A DNA stretch of 64,000 nt from Muscardinus avellanarius (GCA_963383645.1 OY726559.1:124526221-124590220), one strand, 5' to 3'. Counted from the first letter of the stretch, positions 10,196 to 21,972 are shown. A program made the numbers and translations. The notes: generated from the letters alone by a model not told the origin.

Positions 10196-10494
10196 AAGAA
10201 AAAACACTTCTATTACCTAGTGATAGCAGAGCCATCTTATCTGTGTAATTGCCCTCTATGAGGTTCACGACAAAATCACCCGAAGATGCAATTCCTAAAA
10301 CACGTCCACGTCATTGAGCAGCACAGGAGAGTGCACGAAGCAGCGGTGTTTATATAATCACCACTTAGAAGCCACTCAGTGTCAACTAACAGTGGATAAA
10401 CAAGGTTGTATAGATCCTGACAGCGCAGCACTACACCATAGTTGACACGAGGTTAATGTCTTTACTCAACAGAAGTTTATCAAGAACACATAGC
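10196..10494. other. Unique intergenic sequence
   Basis: About 300 bp between SINEs without recognised features. Confidence 0.4.
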
Positions 10495-11118
10495 CAGCCA
10501 GGCATGGTGGCACACACTTGTAATCCCAACATTTGGGAGGCTGAGGCAGGAGGATCGCAGTTTGTGGACAGCCTTAGCAACTTAGTGAGGCCCTTTGCAA
10601 CTTAGTGAAAGCCTGTTTCAAAATAAAGACTAAAATATAGGGCTGGGGGTGTAGCTCAGAGGTCAAATGCCCCCGGGTTCCATTCCAGTAATGCAAAAAT
10701 AAAAAAATAAAAATAAACAAATAAGTAAAAAGGAATGGGAGTAAGCCAGGCATGGTTGCACACCATGTAATTCCATGTAATTCCAGTACTTAGCAGGTTG
10801 CAACAGGAGGATTGTAAGTTTGAGGCCAGCCTCAGCTACTGAGTGAGGCCCTCCACAACTTAGTGAGACCCTGTTTCAAAATAAAGAATATGCACCAATA
10901 AAATAAATAAATAAATAAAAATAAAAAATAAATAAAATAAATAAATAAATAAAATAAAGAATAAAATATAGGACTGGGGGTATAGCTCAGAGGTAGAATG
11001 TCCCTGAGTTCTATTCCCAGTGCTGGAAAAAAAAAAAAAGAAGCAAAAAATAAATAAAATCAGGCTAAAGGTGTAGCTTGGAGGTAGAATGTTTCTGGGT
11101 TCCATCCTCATTACCAAA
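10495..11118 (+). repeat. Type A SINE, then a SINE with extra dID monomers
   Basis: 10495-10690 is a full type A copy. 10745-10890 is a second left monomer. Its dID (10961-11020) is displaced by about 70 bp of AAAT-rich DNA, and a further dID lies at 11060-11118. Confidence 0.8.
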
Positions 11119-11150
11119 AACAAGCCAATAAATATAATTAGGAATCTTAA

Positions 11151-11355
11151 GACTCAGGAACGGTGGCACATACCTGTAATTCCAGTACAGAGACTCACAG
11201 AGGTTGAGATAGGAGGACCACAGGTTCAAAGCCAGCTTCAGCAACTTACTGAGTCTCTTAGCAACCTAGAAAGACCCTGTTTCCAAATAAAAAATAAAAT
11301 AGAGCTGGGGATATAGCTTAAAGGTAGAATTCCCCTGGTTCAATCTCCAGAACCA
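11151..11355 (+). repeat. SINE, older copy
   Basis: A complete dimer with AGGTTCAAAGCCAGCTTCAG and a GGTTCAATCTCCAGAACC right monomer. Confidence 0.75.
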
Positions 11356-11432
11356 TAGTAAATAAGCAGGCAAGCCTAGGAGAGCTGTGGATGGAGGGTA
11401 CTTGCCTAGCATGTAAGGGCCCCTGGTTTTTT

Positions 11433-11488
11433 CTGTTTTTGTTTGTTTGGTTTGATTTGGTTTGGTTTGGTTTGGTTTGGTTTGGTTT
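11433..11488. repeat. (GGTTT)n tract
   Basis: TTTGG/TTTGA pentamers at the 3' tail of the minus SINE composite that follows. Confidence 0.85.
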
Positions 11489-11825
11489 TGCGGTACTGGG
11501 AATGGAACCCAGGAGCATTCTACCTCCATGCTCGTACTGGGGTTCCTGGAAGCCCTTCTACCTCTGGGCTACACTCCCAGACCTATTTTTACATTTTTTG
11601 GAAACAGGGTCTCCTAAGCCAGCACGCGCGGCTGGCTTCAAACCAGCGCGATCCTCCTGTCTCTGCCTCCCAAGCGCGGGGATTACAAGCGTGCGCCGCC
11701 ACGCCCGGCTTATTCTTTATTTTGAAACAGGGTCTCACTGAGTTGCAAAGGGCCTCACTAGTCGCTGAGGCTGTCTCAGCCTCCCAAATGCGGAGATTAC
11801 AAGCGTGCGCCAACACACCCGGCTA
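11489..11825 (-). repeat. Composite SINE: A left monomer, B dimer, partial A dID
   Basis: Minus-strand order: A-type left monomer (11825-11711), full B dimer (11711-11534), then a dID that starts in mid-monomer (GAGCATGGAGG) without a tail or duplication between them. This looks like template switching rather than clean nested insertion. Confidence 0.75.
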
Positions 11826-12041
11826 GGGTCCCTGGTTTTGACCCACCAGCTTTGGGAGTACCGGGGTGCTAAAGAAAAAAGAACAGGCAGGGAACTGTCT
11901 TTCCTTTTATAGTTAAGATTTCCCAAAGAGATGTCTATCTTTGCTGTTTCTTCCTTGTCATTTCACATTTTCTCTTAGCTCCCTCTTGTGCAGCTTCTGT
12001 CTCTGCTACTCGTTAACTGCTCAACTCCATAAATACTTGCA

Positions 12042-12244
12042 GCCGGGTGTGGTGGCGCACCCTTGTAATCCCTGCGTTTGGGAGGCTGAGACCCGAGGAT
12101 CGCATTTCATGGCCAGCCTCAGCTACTTCGTGAGGTCTTTTGCAACTCAGTGAGATGCTGTTTCAAAATAAAGAATAAAAAATAAGGCTGGGTGTGTAGC
12201 TTGGAGGTAGAATGCCCCTGGGTTCCATCCCCAGTGCCGCCAAA

Positions 12245-12287
<43 letters not shown>

Positions 12288-12345
12288 ATGCATACATAAA
12301 TAAATACATAAATAGATACATAAATAAATAAATACTTCCCAGTAT
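12042..12345 (+). repeat. Type A SINE with long (AAAT)n tail
   Basis: Full copy at 12042-12240 (GCCGGGTGTGGTGGCGCACC), then AAAT repeats with a few ACAT variants. Confidence 0.85.
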
Positions 12346-12595
12346 TATGTCCATGGTCCTTCCCTACTACCTATATATTATTCACTGTAAATTACATTTC
12401 TTGTTTGAAATTCCTTTCTCTCAATTTCTAGGCTATTGATAGGTTTTCACATTCTCCCAGCTCTGTACATATCTGCTGCATTCTTTGTAAATTCTCTGTT
12501 TCTAAGACAACATCTTATTGTTACATCTATAGAAATGTTCTAGTTCTCAGGGTTGTATGGTAGATACTTGAGGTTGACTCAATAAACACCCATTT
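12346..12595. other. Unassigned sequence
   Basis: About 250 bp of AT-rich DNA without a recognised feature. Confidence 0.4.
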
Positions 12596-12661
12596 CTCCT
12601 CCTCCTCCTCCTCCTCCTCCTCCTCCTCCTCCTCCTCCTCCTCCTCCTCCTCCTCCTCCTT
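12596..12661. repeat. (CCT)n trinucleotide array
   Basis: About 21 perfect CTC units directly before the 3' end of a minus SINE. Confidence 0.95.
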
Positions 12662-12665
12662 TTGT

Positions 12666-12728
12666 GCAGTACTAGGGTTCTGAAACCCAGGGGCATTCTA
12701 CATCCAAGCTATACCTGTAGCTCTATTT

Positions 12729-12779
<51 letters not shown>

Positions 12780-13103
12780 ATTTATTTATTGGTGGTACTG
12801 GGGTTCCAGGAAGCCCTTCTATCTCCGGGCTACACTCCCAGACCTATTTTATATTTTTTATTTGGAAACAGGGTCTCTTAAGCCAGAGAGGCTGGCTCTG
12901 AACCAGCGCGATCCTCCTGTCTCTGCCTCCCAAGCGCGGGGATTACAAGCGTACGCCACCACGCCTGGCTATTTTTGAAGCAAGATCTCACTAAATTGTG
13001 GAGTGCCTCACTAAGTAGCTGAGGCTGGCTATGAACCTGTGATCCTCCAGTCTCAGCCTCCCAAGCGCTGAGATTACAAGTGTGCGCCACCACGCCCAGC
13101 TAA
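12666..13103 (-). repeat. Type B SINE nested in a type A SINE
   Basis: The host dID is at 12666-12725, followed by (TTTC)n at 12726-12779. The B dimer is at 12792-12971 and the host left monomer at 12972-13103. The insertion lies in the host A-rich linker. Confidence 0.8.
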
Positions 13104-13224
13104 ACACCCATTTCAATCACCCATTTCCTAGCTTTCTTCTGCTATAAAGGTTGGAAAGATGAAATAGGGATGGCCATGTACACAGTGTAAGACCCTGAAC
13201 TAGAGAGAGAAATCTGACAGTCTC

Positions 13225-13264
13225 CCTTTTCTCTTTTTTCTTTTATTTTTTTTCTCTTTCTTTC

Positions 13265-13320
<56 letters not shown>

Positions 13321-13680
13321 TACTGGGGATAGAACCCAGCGGCATCGACCTCCTAACTACACCTTCAGCCCTATTTTTTATTCTTTATTTTGAAACAGGG
13401 TCTCATTGAGTTGCAAAAGGACCTCGCTAAGTAGCTGAGGCTGTCCATGAACCAGGATCCTCCCTCCTCTCTCAGCCTCCCAAATGCTAATTATAAGCAT
13501 GTGCCACCAAGCCCAGCTTCCCTTTTCTATTTAAAAGACTAACTGATGGGGCTAGGGATGTCCAGCCCTAATTTTTATTTTGAAACGTGGCCTCACTAAG
13601 TTGCTGAGGCTGGCCGCAAACCTGCAATCCTTCTGTTTCAGCCTCCCAAGTACTAGGATTACACACATACACCACCACAC
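13225..13680 (-). repeat. (TG)n tail, type A SINE and a left-monomer SINE
   Basis: A pyrimidine tract and (GT)n at 13287-13319 lead into a full type A copy (13318-13518). 13553-13680 is a second, mostly left-monomer copy. Confidence 0.8.
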
Positions 13681-13926
13681 TACTACTTAAAAAAATTTTT
13701 TTTAACCTAGAACAGGTATGTAAAATTTGAAAGAGAATTTGTGATCTTTTGTGCATTTTGGGATAAAATTTACATGGCAGGGCTTAGGAGAAAGATTATG
13801 GTTACTTGCTGGTATATTTAAGCCATATCAACAATGGATTGCCTGCCTCCAGTCTTTCTATTGCATAACATAAATGAACCACATGTATATCCGCTATTCT
13901 TAGTCAAGTTAAAATGCTAACTGAAA
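13681..13926. other. Unassigned sequence
   Basis: About 245 bp with no recognised feature. Confidence 0.35.
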
Positions 13927-14477
13927 CCAGGCGTGGTGGTACAGCCTTATAATCCCAGTACTTGGGAGACTGAGACAGGAGGGTCACAGGTTCAAGGCCA
14001 GCCTCAGCAAGTAGTAAGACTCTCATCAATCTAGCAAGACCCTGTTTCCAAATAAGAAATAAAATTGGTCTGGGTTGTAGCACAGAGGTAGACTACCCCT
14101 GGGTCCAATTTTCAGTACCACAAAAATAAATAAAATGCTGATAGAAGATTGTATTATTGGGCATTTTTTTCCTCCTCATTTTCTCTACAGGGTAATCTTA
14201 TCCACCATCTCAACTTCAGTGATCATCTGTACAGAATGAACTTAAAAAATTCATGTCCCAGCTGGATGTGCTGGTGCATGCATGTAATCCCAGCATTCGA
14301 GAGGCTGAGACAGGAGGATCGTGGTTTGAGGACAGCCTCAGCTACTTAGTGAGGCCCTTTGCAACTCAATGAGACCCTATTTCAAAATAGGAATAAAAAA
14401 TAGGGCTGGGTGTAGTTCGGAGGTAGAATGGTCCTGGGTTCAATCCCCAGTACAAAAAAAAAAAAAAAAAAAAAAAA
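13927..14477 (+). repeat. Two SINEs (older and type A)
   Basis: 13927-14125 is an older copy with CAAGTAGTAAGACTCTCATC in the linker region. 14258-14455 is type A with an A tail to 14477. Confidence 0.85.
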
Positions 14478-14580
14478 TCCACATCCTTGTCTCAGCCTCT
14501 GAGTTTAGAATGTACACATCCACCTCTATATCCACATCCTTGTCTCAGCCTCTGAGTTTAGAATGTACACATCCACCTCT
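14478..14580. repeat. 53-bp direct tandem duplication
   Basis: A 53-bp block starting TCCACATCCTTGTCTCAGCC at 14478 is repeated from 14531. The two copies look identical up to the final bases, so the event is recent. It abuts the poly(A) tail of the SINE to its left. Confidence 0.95.
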
Positions 14581-15226
14581 GTTCAACATTTTCGCTTGGA
14601 TTTCCACCTATATATATACACATTTTCTTAAGTTTCCCATCTTAAAATAACAAAGCTTCTTAAGCATAACAAACACCTTAAAGAATAATCATGCAGAGAT
14701 TATATTCAGACAAAACACTAAATTGATATTCTACATCTTATTTTTACTTATCTTCCTATTTCTTCCTAGCCTTTCTGTGATTATAGCCAGTCTCTCCAAA
14801 ATGTAGCTGGATATTTGCCATCTCAAGGAAACAGAAACTTCTGGGTTGGAGAATAGATGGCCATAGCATAGTTATGGCCAGAAGCAACACGAGATCTACT
14901 TTCCCCCGGGAGGAGTCTACCTGACTCCCAGAAGAGCAGACTGTCCTTTCTTATTATTGCTTTCTGAGTAAGCACCTCTAAGTGAAAACATTTCAGATGA
15001 GATTTCTATCAGCCACCATTTGTTGAGAGGGATCTGGCTCTGCTACAGTTCTATTATTATTTTATAATGATGCATCTTTGATTATTTTAATTTAAAACAT
15101 AAAAGCGTCCACCAATCTTTTGATGTATGGTTGAAATAGTCTGAACTGAAGAAAGCCCAACTAGGTTCAAAGATTGCTGATCACACAAGTGATTCACCAT
15201 TAAACTTTTAAAATCCAGCCAACGAA
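14581..15226. other. Unique intergenic sequence
   Basis: About 645 bp without SINEs, among the longest SINE-free gaps in the first 20 kb. I recognise no exon. Confidence 0.45.
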
Positions 15227-15405
15227 CTGGGTGTGGTGCTACACGCTTGTAATTCTAATACTTGGGAGGTTCAGATAGAAGGATCACAAGTTCAAGTTCA
15301 ACCTCAGCAACTTAGAAAGACCTTGTTTCAAAATAAAAAATAAAAAGGGCTGAGGTATAGTTCAGAGACAGAACACCCCGGGGTTCAATCCACAGTAACA
15401 AAACA
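15227..15405 (+). repeat. Old SINE
   Basis: Diverged copy starting CTGGGTGTGGTGCTACACGC with an AAAC-rich tail. Confidence 0.75.
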
Positions 15406-16093
15406 AACAAAAACAGTGAACAAATTTATACAAGATCAATTGCATGAATGAATACAGTTCCTCAAACCCTACTTTTATTCTCTATTGTGGTCAAGAGTCT
15501 GAGATACACAAGGAATGAAAAATCTTCCAGGCCAAGGGTACTGGAATGATGGACCAGCTATCTTTCATATTATCTTATTCCAAAGCTGTAGTGGGCAAGG
15601 CGAGGAACCCAGAGCTGTGCTCAAGTGCACCCTACTGCCCATGAGGAAACCCCTCCCATGCCACAGATCACGGCCGTGTCCCAGTTCACGGAGCTTCAAC
15701 AAGCCTCCTCAAGTTTCAGTGAACAAGACTTTGCTGTGGCTTTTCAAAGGCCTTTACTTTGAATTTGGAAACTCATATTTCTTGGGCTTGAGTAATATTT
15801 AATTGAATTACCTAATTGGAGTAACACATACAACTGGAAAAACGGGTTTTGGAACAAATCCATCTGACTCATGGTAAGCATACAGACCCGTTTCTAGCAG
15901 CAGAAGTGCATGGTCATATCATACTGGAGAATGGCCGGCTGGCTGTAAGTGTCTGGTATGCCATAGCTATCAGACAGCCAATCTTATAGGGGAAGTAGAG
16001 AATATAGATTAATATAGAGAGTTAGGTAAGAGGATGCTAATAAAGAACAGTTTTTACTGTATAGATATGTAGGCAATTTGGTGTTTGTTTTTT
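15406..16093. other. Unique intergenic sequence
   Basis: About 690 bp. The longest plus frame (15515-15802, 95 codons) resembles no family I know and has no splice context. Confidence 0.45.
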
Positions 16094-16293
16094 GTGGTGC
16101 TGGGGATGGGACCCAGGTGTATTCTTCCTCTGAGCTACACCTACATTCGTATTTTATTCTTTATTTTGAAACAAGGTCTCACTAAATTGTGGAGAGCCTC
16201 ATGAGGTTGCTGAGGTTGGCTTCAAACCTGTGATCCTCCTGTCCAAGCTTCCCAAGTCCTGGGATTACAGGTGTGTGCCACCAGGCCCAGCTG
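16094..16293 (-). repeat. SINE, older
   Basis: Full dimer, from GTGGTGCTGGGGATGGGACC to CACCAGGCCCAGCT. Confidence 0.8.
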
Positions 16294-16344
16294 AATTTGT
16301 TTTATGTTGGAGTTTAGGAGGGTCTCTTCATCTGTCCATATTTT

Positions 16345-16755
16345 CTTTTCTGGGGATTGAACCCAGAGGCATTCTACTTCCTACCTTCTTTTCCTTCCTT
16401 CTTTTCTTTCCCCTTTTTTTTTTTTTTATGGTACTGGGGTTCCTTGAAACCCTTCTACCTCCGGGCTACACTCCCAGAACCTATTTTTATATTTTTATTT
16501 GGAAACAGGGTCTCTTAAGCCAGCACAGCTGGCTTTAAACCTGAGTGATCCTCCTGTCTCCACTTCCAAAGCGCGGGGATTACAAGCGTGCACCACCACG
16601 CCTGGCTCCGGCTGTATTTTATATTTGGAAACAAGATCTCAATAGGTTGATGAGAATCTTACTACTTGTTGAGACTGTCCTCGAACCTGTGACCTTCCTG
16701 TCTCAGCCTCCCGAGTACTGGAATTACAGGCATGCACCACCATGCTTGGCTTATC
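16345..16755 (-). repeat. Type B SINE nested in an older SINE
   Basis: Host dID at 16345-16380, pyrimidine tract, B dimer at 16428-16610, then the host left monomer at 16613-16755 (TATTTGGAAACAAGATCTC). Confidence 0.7.
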
Positions 16756-17462
16756 TATCTGTATTTTCATTAGTTACTTTCTATAGCTGTCATATTTTTA
16801 AAGGAAAGTTGCTCAGTTGCCTGAATGGTTTCTCCATCAGTAACTTTAAGTGAATACCCACGGCAAAGGTAAGGCTATCTGTTCATTTTCCTATCCCTGC
16901 TTGCCTGGGCTGTTAGGTTGCAATCCCTGAAGCAGTTCGGTTAATGGGATGTGGGTGTAACTCACGTAAGCCATTTTCATGCCTCGCCCTTTACAACTTC
17001 TTAAGCAATTTTCCAGTCTTAACTTTACCTCTGTTACCTTGGTGGCCTTGTGATGTGATGAAGATCAGATAGCTACAAGATGATGGTGGAGGTTCACCTG
17101 GTTTAGCTGGCATAGGATTGAGAAATCAAATTTTGTGGTATTAAGACACTACATCTGGGGGCTTGTCAGTTATACAAGATAGTGTTGATTAGTGATAATT
17201 AATATGCCAGGTCAAATAGTATCTGAATCTGATAAGATCGGTTGCCTATAGGAGAACTGGGTGATTGTTGGATAATTGTAGGATGGAAAACTTTTATGGC
17301 ACGCCCTTTTGTAACAAAAATGTACATGCAGTCATGTTTTGCTTAATGATGGCTAGAAAGTCACTACATGATACAGTCTTATGGGACCACCATCATATTT
17401 GGTCCATCACTGACTAAAAATTTTTATGCAGAGAATGACCCAGATAAAGATATAGAACATTG
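16756..17462. other. Sequence with an old LTR/DNA-repeat-like segment
   Basis: About 700 bp. The stretch near 17140-17200 (TATTAAGACACTACATCTGG, GGGGCTTGTCAGTTATAC) has the feel of an ancient mammalian repeat end, but I cannot name the family. Confidence 0.35.
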
Positions 17463-17935
17463 CTGGGTATGGTGGCGCACACCTGTAATCTCAGTACTTG
17501 GGAGGCTGAGATGAGAGGACTAAAGGTTTGAGGTTAGTCTCAGCAACTTAGCAAGACCTCAGCAATTAGTAAGACTCCATCTCAAAATAAAAAAAAAAAA
17601 TAGGGCTGAGGATCTAGCTCAGAGGTAAAATGCTTCTGGGTTCAATCCATAATACAAAAAAAAAAAAAAAAAAAAAAAAAGCCGGGCGTGGTAGCGCACA
17701 CTTGTAATCCCAGTACTTGGGAGGCTGAGACAGTAGGATCTCGGTTGGTGGCCAACCTCAGGTACTTTAGTGGGGCCCTCTGCAATTTAGTGAGACCCTG
17801 TTTCAAAATAAAAAATAATAAAAAAGGGCTGGGGGTGTAGCTCAGAGGTAAAATGCCCCTGGGTTCCTTCCCAGGTACCACACACACGCAAAAGAAGAAG
17901 AAGAAGGAGAAGGAGAAGGAGAAGGAGAAGGAGAT
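17463..17935 (+). repeat. Two SINEs in tandem and a purine-rich tail
   Basis: 17463-17655 (old), directly followed by type A at 17681-17885. A (GAA)n/(GGAGAA)n tract runs at 17889-17935. Confidence 0.85.
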
Positions 17936-17936
17936 G

Positions 17937-18452
17937 ATTTGTAACAGTTTAGGAGGCCACCTCTGGGTTCTTTTCCTTGGCTGAGTAATAGAAATAAAGA
18001 ATCAGGAAACTCAGTTGAGAAGTAGAATTTATAAGAAGCAGAAGAGAGAAATCACTACACAGAAAAGAATGTGGCAGAGTGCTCTAGTGAGACGCTGCTA
18101 ACTCCAGCCCCTGGGTCTTATATTTAGGTCTTGTTTTCTTAAGGACAGCCGGTCTGGTCTGACATCAGCAAGCTTAGTTAGCGACTCAGTGAGGGGATAT
18201 ATGGTGTCTCCCTCCCCCCCACCCCACCAAGTCCAGGGCTCTGTAACTTTCTAAGTCTCCGGGTCCATTTATCTCATCTCGTTGCCATGGTGACCAGCAG
18301 CATTCAGTGCACAGGCTGCCTCACTGAGCGTGCCTCCATTGCTATGGTAACAGCCTGCTTGCCGGGCAGCCTGCTTATAAAGCCAGACATGGCAGAACAG
18401 CTGGTCTGCACTCGCCATTATCAGCTCATACAGAACAGTTTTAGCAACCATG
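17937..18452 (-). mobile_element. LTR-like element with paired RFX motifs (probable)
   Basis: SINE-free block starting TGTAACAG on plus (CTGTTACA at the minus 3' end). The minus strand carries TATA-like ATATAAGA near 18116 and TTTATAAGC near 18375. Two RFX X-box-like motifs, GTTGCCATGGTGAC (18281-18294) and TTGCTATGGTAAC (about 18338-18350), lie between. Repeat density and composition fit an LTR, but no target duplication is evident, so the boundaries and identity are uncertain. Confidence 0.4.
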
Positions 18453-18655
18453 AATAACCCCTCATACTTCCTTCTGGTTAATACCTGTCTTCTCCAAAAT
18501 AACCAATGTTCTGAATAACACCACGATCATATGTAATTTTACTTGTTCTTAAACTTTCATATAAATGGGTTCATATAGAATTCTCTTTCTCTCCCTTTGT
18601 TCTCTCTTCTTTTACACAAAACCTATGGAATATACATACCTAGGTTGTTGCATAC
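18453..18655 (-). mobile_element. Old L1 3' fragment (tentative)
   Basis: TTTCATATAAATGGGTTCATA and nearby text resemble the antisense of ancient L1 3' regions. Confidence 0.4.
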
Positions 18656-18671
18656 CAATAGTTTATTTGGG

Positions 18672-19152
18672 GGGCACTGGGGATGGAACCCAGGGGCATT
18701 CTACCTCTAAGCTACACCCCCTGCCCTATTTTTTATTTTTTATTTTGAAGCAGGGTCTCACTGAATTGCAAAGAACCTCACTAAGTAGATGAAGCTGTTC
18801 ATGAACCACGATCCTCCGGTCTCAGCCTCCCAAATGCTGGGATGACAAGCGTGCACCATCATGCCCGGCTTATTCTTTTTATGCAACTTGATTTAAATTT
18901 AGATTTTTGTGATCCTGGGAGTTTGTTCTTTTTATTTTATTTTTTATTTTTGTGGTACTGGGGATTGAACCCAGAGGCATTTTACCTCCAAGCTAAATCC
19001 CTGCACCTACTTTTTATTCTTTATTTTGAACAGGGTCTTACTAAGTTGCGGAGGACCTCACTAAGTAGCTGAGGCTGGCCTTGAAACTGTGATCCTTTTG
19101 TCTCAGCCTCCCAAGTACTGGGATTATAAGCATGCACCACTGTGCCCGACTA
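18672..19152 (-). repeat. Two type A SINEs
   Basis: 18672-18870 and 18956-19152, both full length, separated by about 85 bp. Confidence 0.85.
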
Positions 19153-19189
19153 TTCTTTTTTTCTTTTTAAATTACGGTGTGCTATTATA

Positions 19190-19192
<3 letters not shown>

Positions 19193-19254
<62 letters not shown>

Positions 19255-19433
19255 GTGGTAGTACTGGGGATGGAACCCAGGAGCCTTCTACCTCCAGGCT
19301 ACACTCCCAGACCTATTTTATATTTTATTTGGAAACAGGGTCTTTTAAGCCAGCTGAGGCTGGCTTCGAACTTGTGCGATCCTCCTGTCTCAGCCTCCCA
19401 AGCATGGGGATTACAAGCGCTACCATGCCCGGC
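19193..19433 (-). repeat. (TA)n tract and type C/B-like SINE
   Basis: A (TA)n run (19193-19240) and a T tract form the tail of a copy at 19258-19433. It mixes a C-like right monomer (GGAGCCTTCTACCTCCAGGC) with a B-like TCTTTTAAGCCAGC. Confidence 0.8.
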
Positions 19434-20410
19434 TGACATTGGTATTTTCACATATGTACACATAGTCAGTGGTAGTAATTCCATTCATAAACCTCACTCT
19501 GCCCCTCCCCTCCCCCTGGCCTCCTCCCAGGCTCCCCCGAGGTTGCTCCTCCATTATCTGCAGTCCCTCTGGTGGCCTCATTACTCCTTAGCTTGTGAGT
19601 ATTACAGAAAATATGTGGCCCCTCGTTTTCTGTGACTGGCTAATCTCACTTAGCATAATGTTCTCCAGGTCCTTCCATTTTCTTGCAAATGGCATACTTT
19701 TGCTCTTCTTTATTGCTGAGTAGAATTCCATTGTGTGTATATACCATCATTTTGTAATCTATTCATCAGTTGATGGATACCTAAGTTGGTTCCATAATCT
19801 GGCAATTGGGAATTGTGCCGCTGTGAACATGGGTATGCGTATATTACTGTACTTCTCTGATATCGGGCCCTTTGGTAAGATACCCAGGAGTGTAGAGCTG
19901 GATTATATGATGGATCCATTCCCAGTTTTCTGAGGAATCTTCACACAGAGCTCCTCAACAACTGAACTAATTTTCAATCCCATCAAAAGTATAGAAGAGT
20001 TCCAATTTCCCCATATCCTCACTAACATTTATTATTATTATTTTTTTGGGTCTGGGATGGAACCCAGGGACATTCGACCTCTGAGTTATACCCCCTCCCC
20101 TATTTTTTATTCTTTATTTTGAAACCGAGTCTCACTGAGTTGCAGAGGGCCTCACGACGTAGCTGAGGCTGTTCGCGAACCATTATCTTCCTGTCTCAGC
20201 CTCCCAAATGCTGGGATTACAAGCATGTGCCACCATGCCTGGCTAACATTTATTTTTTGACTTCTTGATTATTGCCATTCTGATTGGAGATGGAGTCTCA
20301 GTGTATGTTTGATTTGCATCTCCCTGATTGCTAATGATGTTGAACACTTTTTTTGTACTTATTGGCCATGTGTATTTCTTCTCTTTTCAAATGTTTATTC
20401 AATTCAATTG
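19434..20410 (-). mobile_element. L1 fragment, 3' part of ORF2 and 3' UTR
   Basis: The plus strand reads as the antisense of the L1 ORF2 end. Recognisable pieces are TTAGCATAATGTTCTCCAGG, GATGGATACCTAAGTTGGTT, GATACCCAGGAGTGTAGAGC, and after a SINE interruption TTTGATTTGCATCTCCCTGA and TTGGCCATGTGTATTTC. The copy is old. Confidence 0.85.
20034..20242 (-). repeat. Type A2 SINE inside the L1
   Basis: Flanked by a 12-nt duplication CTAACATTTATT (20022-20033 and 20243-20254), which confirms the L1 was continuous before insertion. Confidence 0.9.
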
Positions 20411-20412
20411 CC

Positions 20413-20456
<44 letters not shown>

Positions 20457-20460
20457 TCCT

Positions 20461-20526
<66 letters not shown>
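20411..20526. repeat. (TTTC)n microsatellite
   Basis: About 28 tetranucleotide units with one CCTTC interruption near 20459. It forms the tail of the minus SINE beside it. Confidence 0.95.
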
Positions 20527-20527
<1 letters not shown>

Positions 20528-20528
20528 G

Positions 20529-20950
20529 TGGTAATGGGGATAGAACCCAGGGGCATTCTATCTCCAAGCTACACCCCCAGCCCTTTTTTTTTTTTGGGGG
20601 GGGGTCTGGGGATGGAACCCAGGGGCATCTGACCTCTGAGCTACACCCCCTGCCCTATTTTTAATTCTTTATTTTGAAACCGGGTCTCACTGAGTTGCAA
20701 AGGGCCTCACTAAGTAGCTGAGGCTGTCCGCGAACCGCGATCCTCCAAGTCTCAGCCTCCTGAATGCTGGGATTACAAGTGTGCGCCACCACGCCCGACT
20801 CCCATGCCTGTTTTTTATTCTTTATTTTAAACAGGATCTCACTGAGTTGCAAAGGGCCTCACTAAGTAGCTGAAACTGTCGCAGAACCATGATCCTCCTG
20901 TCTCAGCCTCCCAAATGCTGCAATTACAAGGGTGCACCACCACGCCCAAC
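20529..20950 (-). repeat. Type A2 SINE nested in a type A SINE
   Basis: Host dID at 20529-20583, A2 insert at 20602-20800, host left monomer at 20812-20950. The insertion is in the A-rich linker. Confidence 0.75.
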
Positions 20951-20956
20951 TAATTG

Positions 20957-21335
20957 CCAGCCAGCCTCAGCTACTTAGTGAGGGCCTTTGCAACTCAGTA
21001 AGACCCTGTTTCAAAATAAAGAATAAAAATAGGGCTGGGGGTGTAGCTAGGAAATAGAATGCCCCTGGGTTCCACCCCCAGGCCCACAAAAAAAAAAAAA
21101 CTAAACAAAACAACAAAAAAAACCCTGTGTCTACAGGGCATAAGGTAGGCATGTCTTAGCTTTAGTAACCTTACTAAACAGCTTGCAGTACCACCTGCAG
21201 TGCATGAAGTTCTCCTTGCTCCATCTCCCTTTATTTATTTATTTATTTATTTATTTATGTATTTATTTATTTTATTTTTTGTGGGTCTGGGGATGAAATC
21301 CAGGGGCATTCAACTTCCGAGCTATATCCACTGTC
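20957..21335. repeat. 5'-truncated SINE (+) and a dID (-)
   Basis: 20957-21092 lacks most of its left monomer. 21280-21335 is an A2-type dID with a (TTTA)n tail. About 21125-21220 between them is unassigned. Confidence 0.7.
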
Positions 21336-21537
21336 CTATTTATTTTTTATTTTTTTAAAGTGGTGCATTGTATTTATACATAACATTGGGGTAAAAAACT
21401 TGGGTGGACATATATGTACACATCACCCATTTAGCCCCTACCCAGTTCCCACCCCATTCCCTCCCCATCCCTCATTCCCATGTTTGGCTTAGTGGTTGAC
21501 TTCAATATCCTTTTATTTTTTATTTTATTATTTTTAC
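21336..21537. other. Unassigned sequence, possibly L1-derived
   Basis: TTGTATTTATACATAACATTGGGG and a CCCCATTCCCTCCCC stretch; no firm family. Confidence 0.3.
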
Positions 21538-21972
21538 AGTACTGGTGATTGAACTCGAGGCATTCTACCTCTGAGCTACACCCCCAGCACTTTATATTTT
21601 TTGTTTTGAAGCTGGGTTTTAGCCAGGTGTGGTGGCGCAAGTTTGTAATCCCAACATTCAGGAGGCTAAGACTAGAGGATTGCAGTTCACGAATAGCCTA
21701 AGCTACTTAGTGAGGACGTCCGCAACTTAGTGAGACCCTGTTTCAAAATAAAGAATAAAAATAGGGCAGGGGATGTGCCTTGGAGGTCAAATGCCCCTGA
21801 GTTCCATCCCCAGATGAAAAAAAAAAAAAAAGGAAAAGAGAAAAAAAAGAAACTAAGTTTTGCCATGTTGCTGAGCGTCTCATTATTGCTGAGTCTGTCC
21901 TTGAACCTGTGAGCCTCCTGCCTCAGCCTCCCCCGTACTGGGCTTGCAGGCCTGTGTCACCATGCCTGGCTG
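21538..21972. repeat. Type A2 SINE (+) nested in a minus SINE
   Basis: Host minus dID at 21538-21600 and left monomer at 21850-21972. The plus A2 insert (21616-21815) is flanked by GAAGCTGGGTTTT and GAAACTAAGTTTT, an imperfect duplication. Confidence 0.7.

Noticed and set aside
11391..11826. Recurrent 50-120-codon peptides with ETGSPKPARLASNLRDPPVS-type motifs across the window
   Set aside because: They are antisense translations of SINE left monomers, repeated in dozens of places; no coding evidence.
20309..20664. Phe/Leu/Ser-rich repetitive frames (SFFLSFFL)
   Set aside because: Translation of a (TTTC)n microsatellite.
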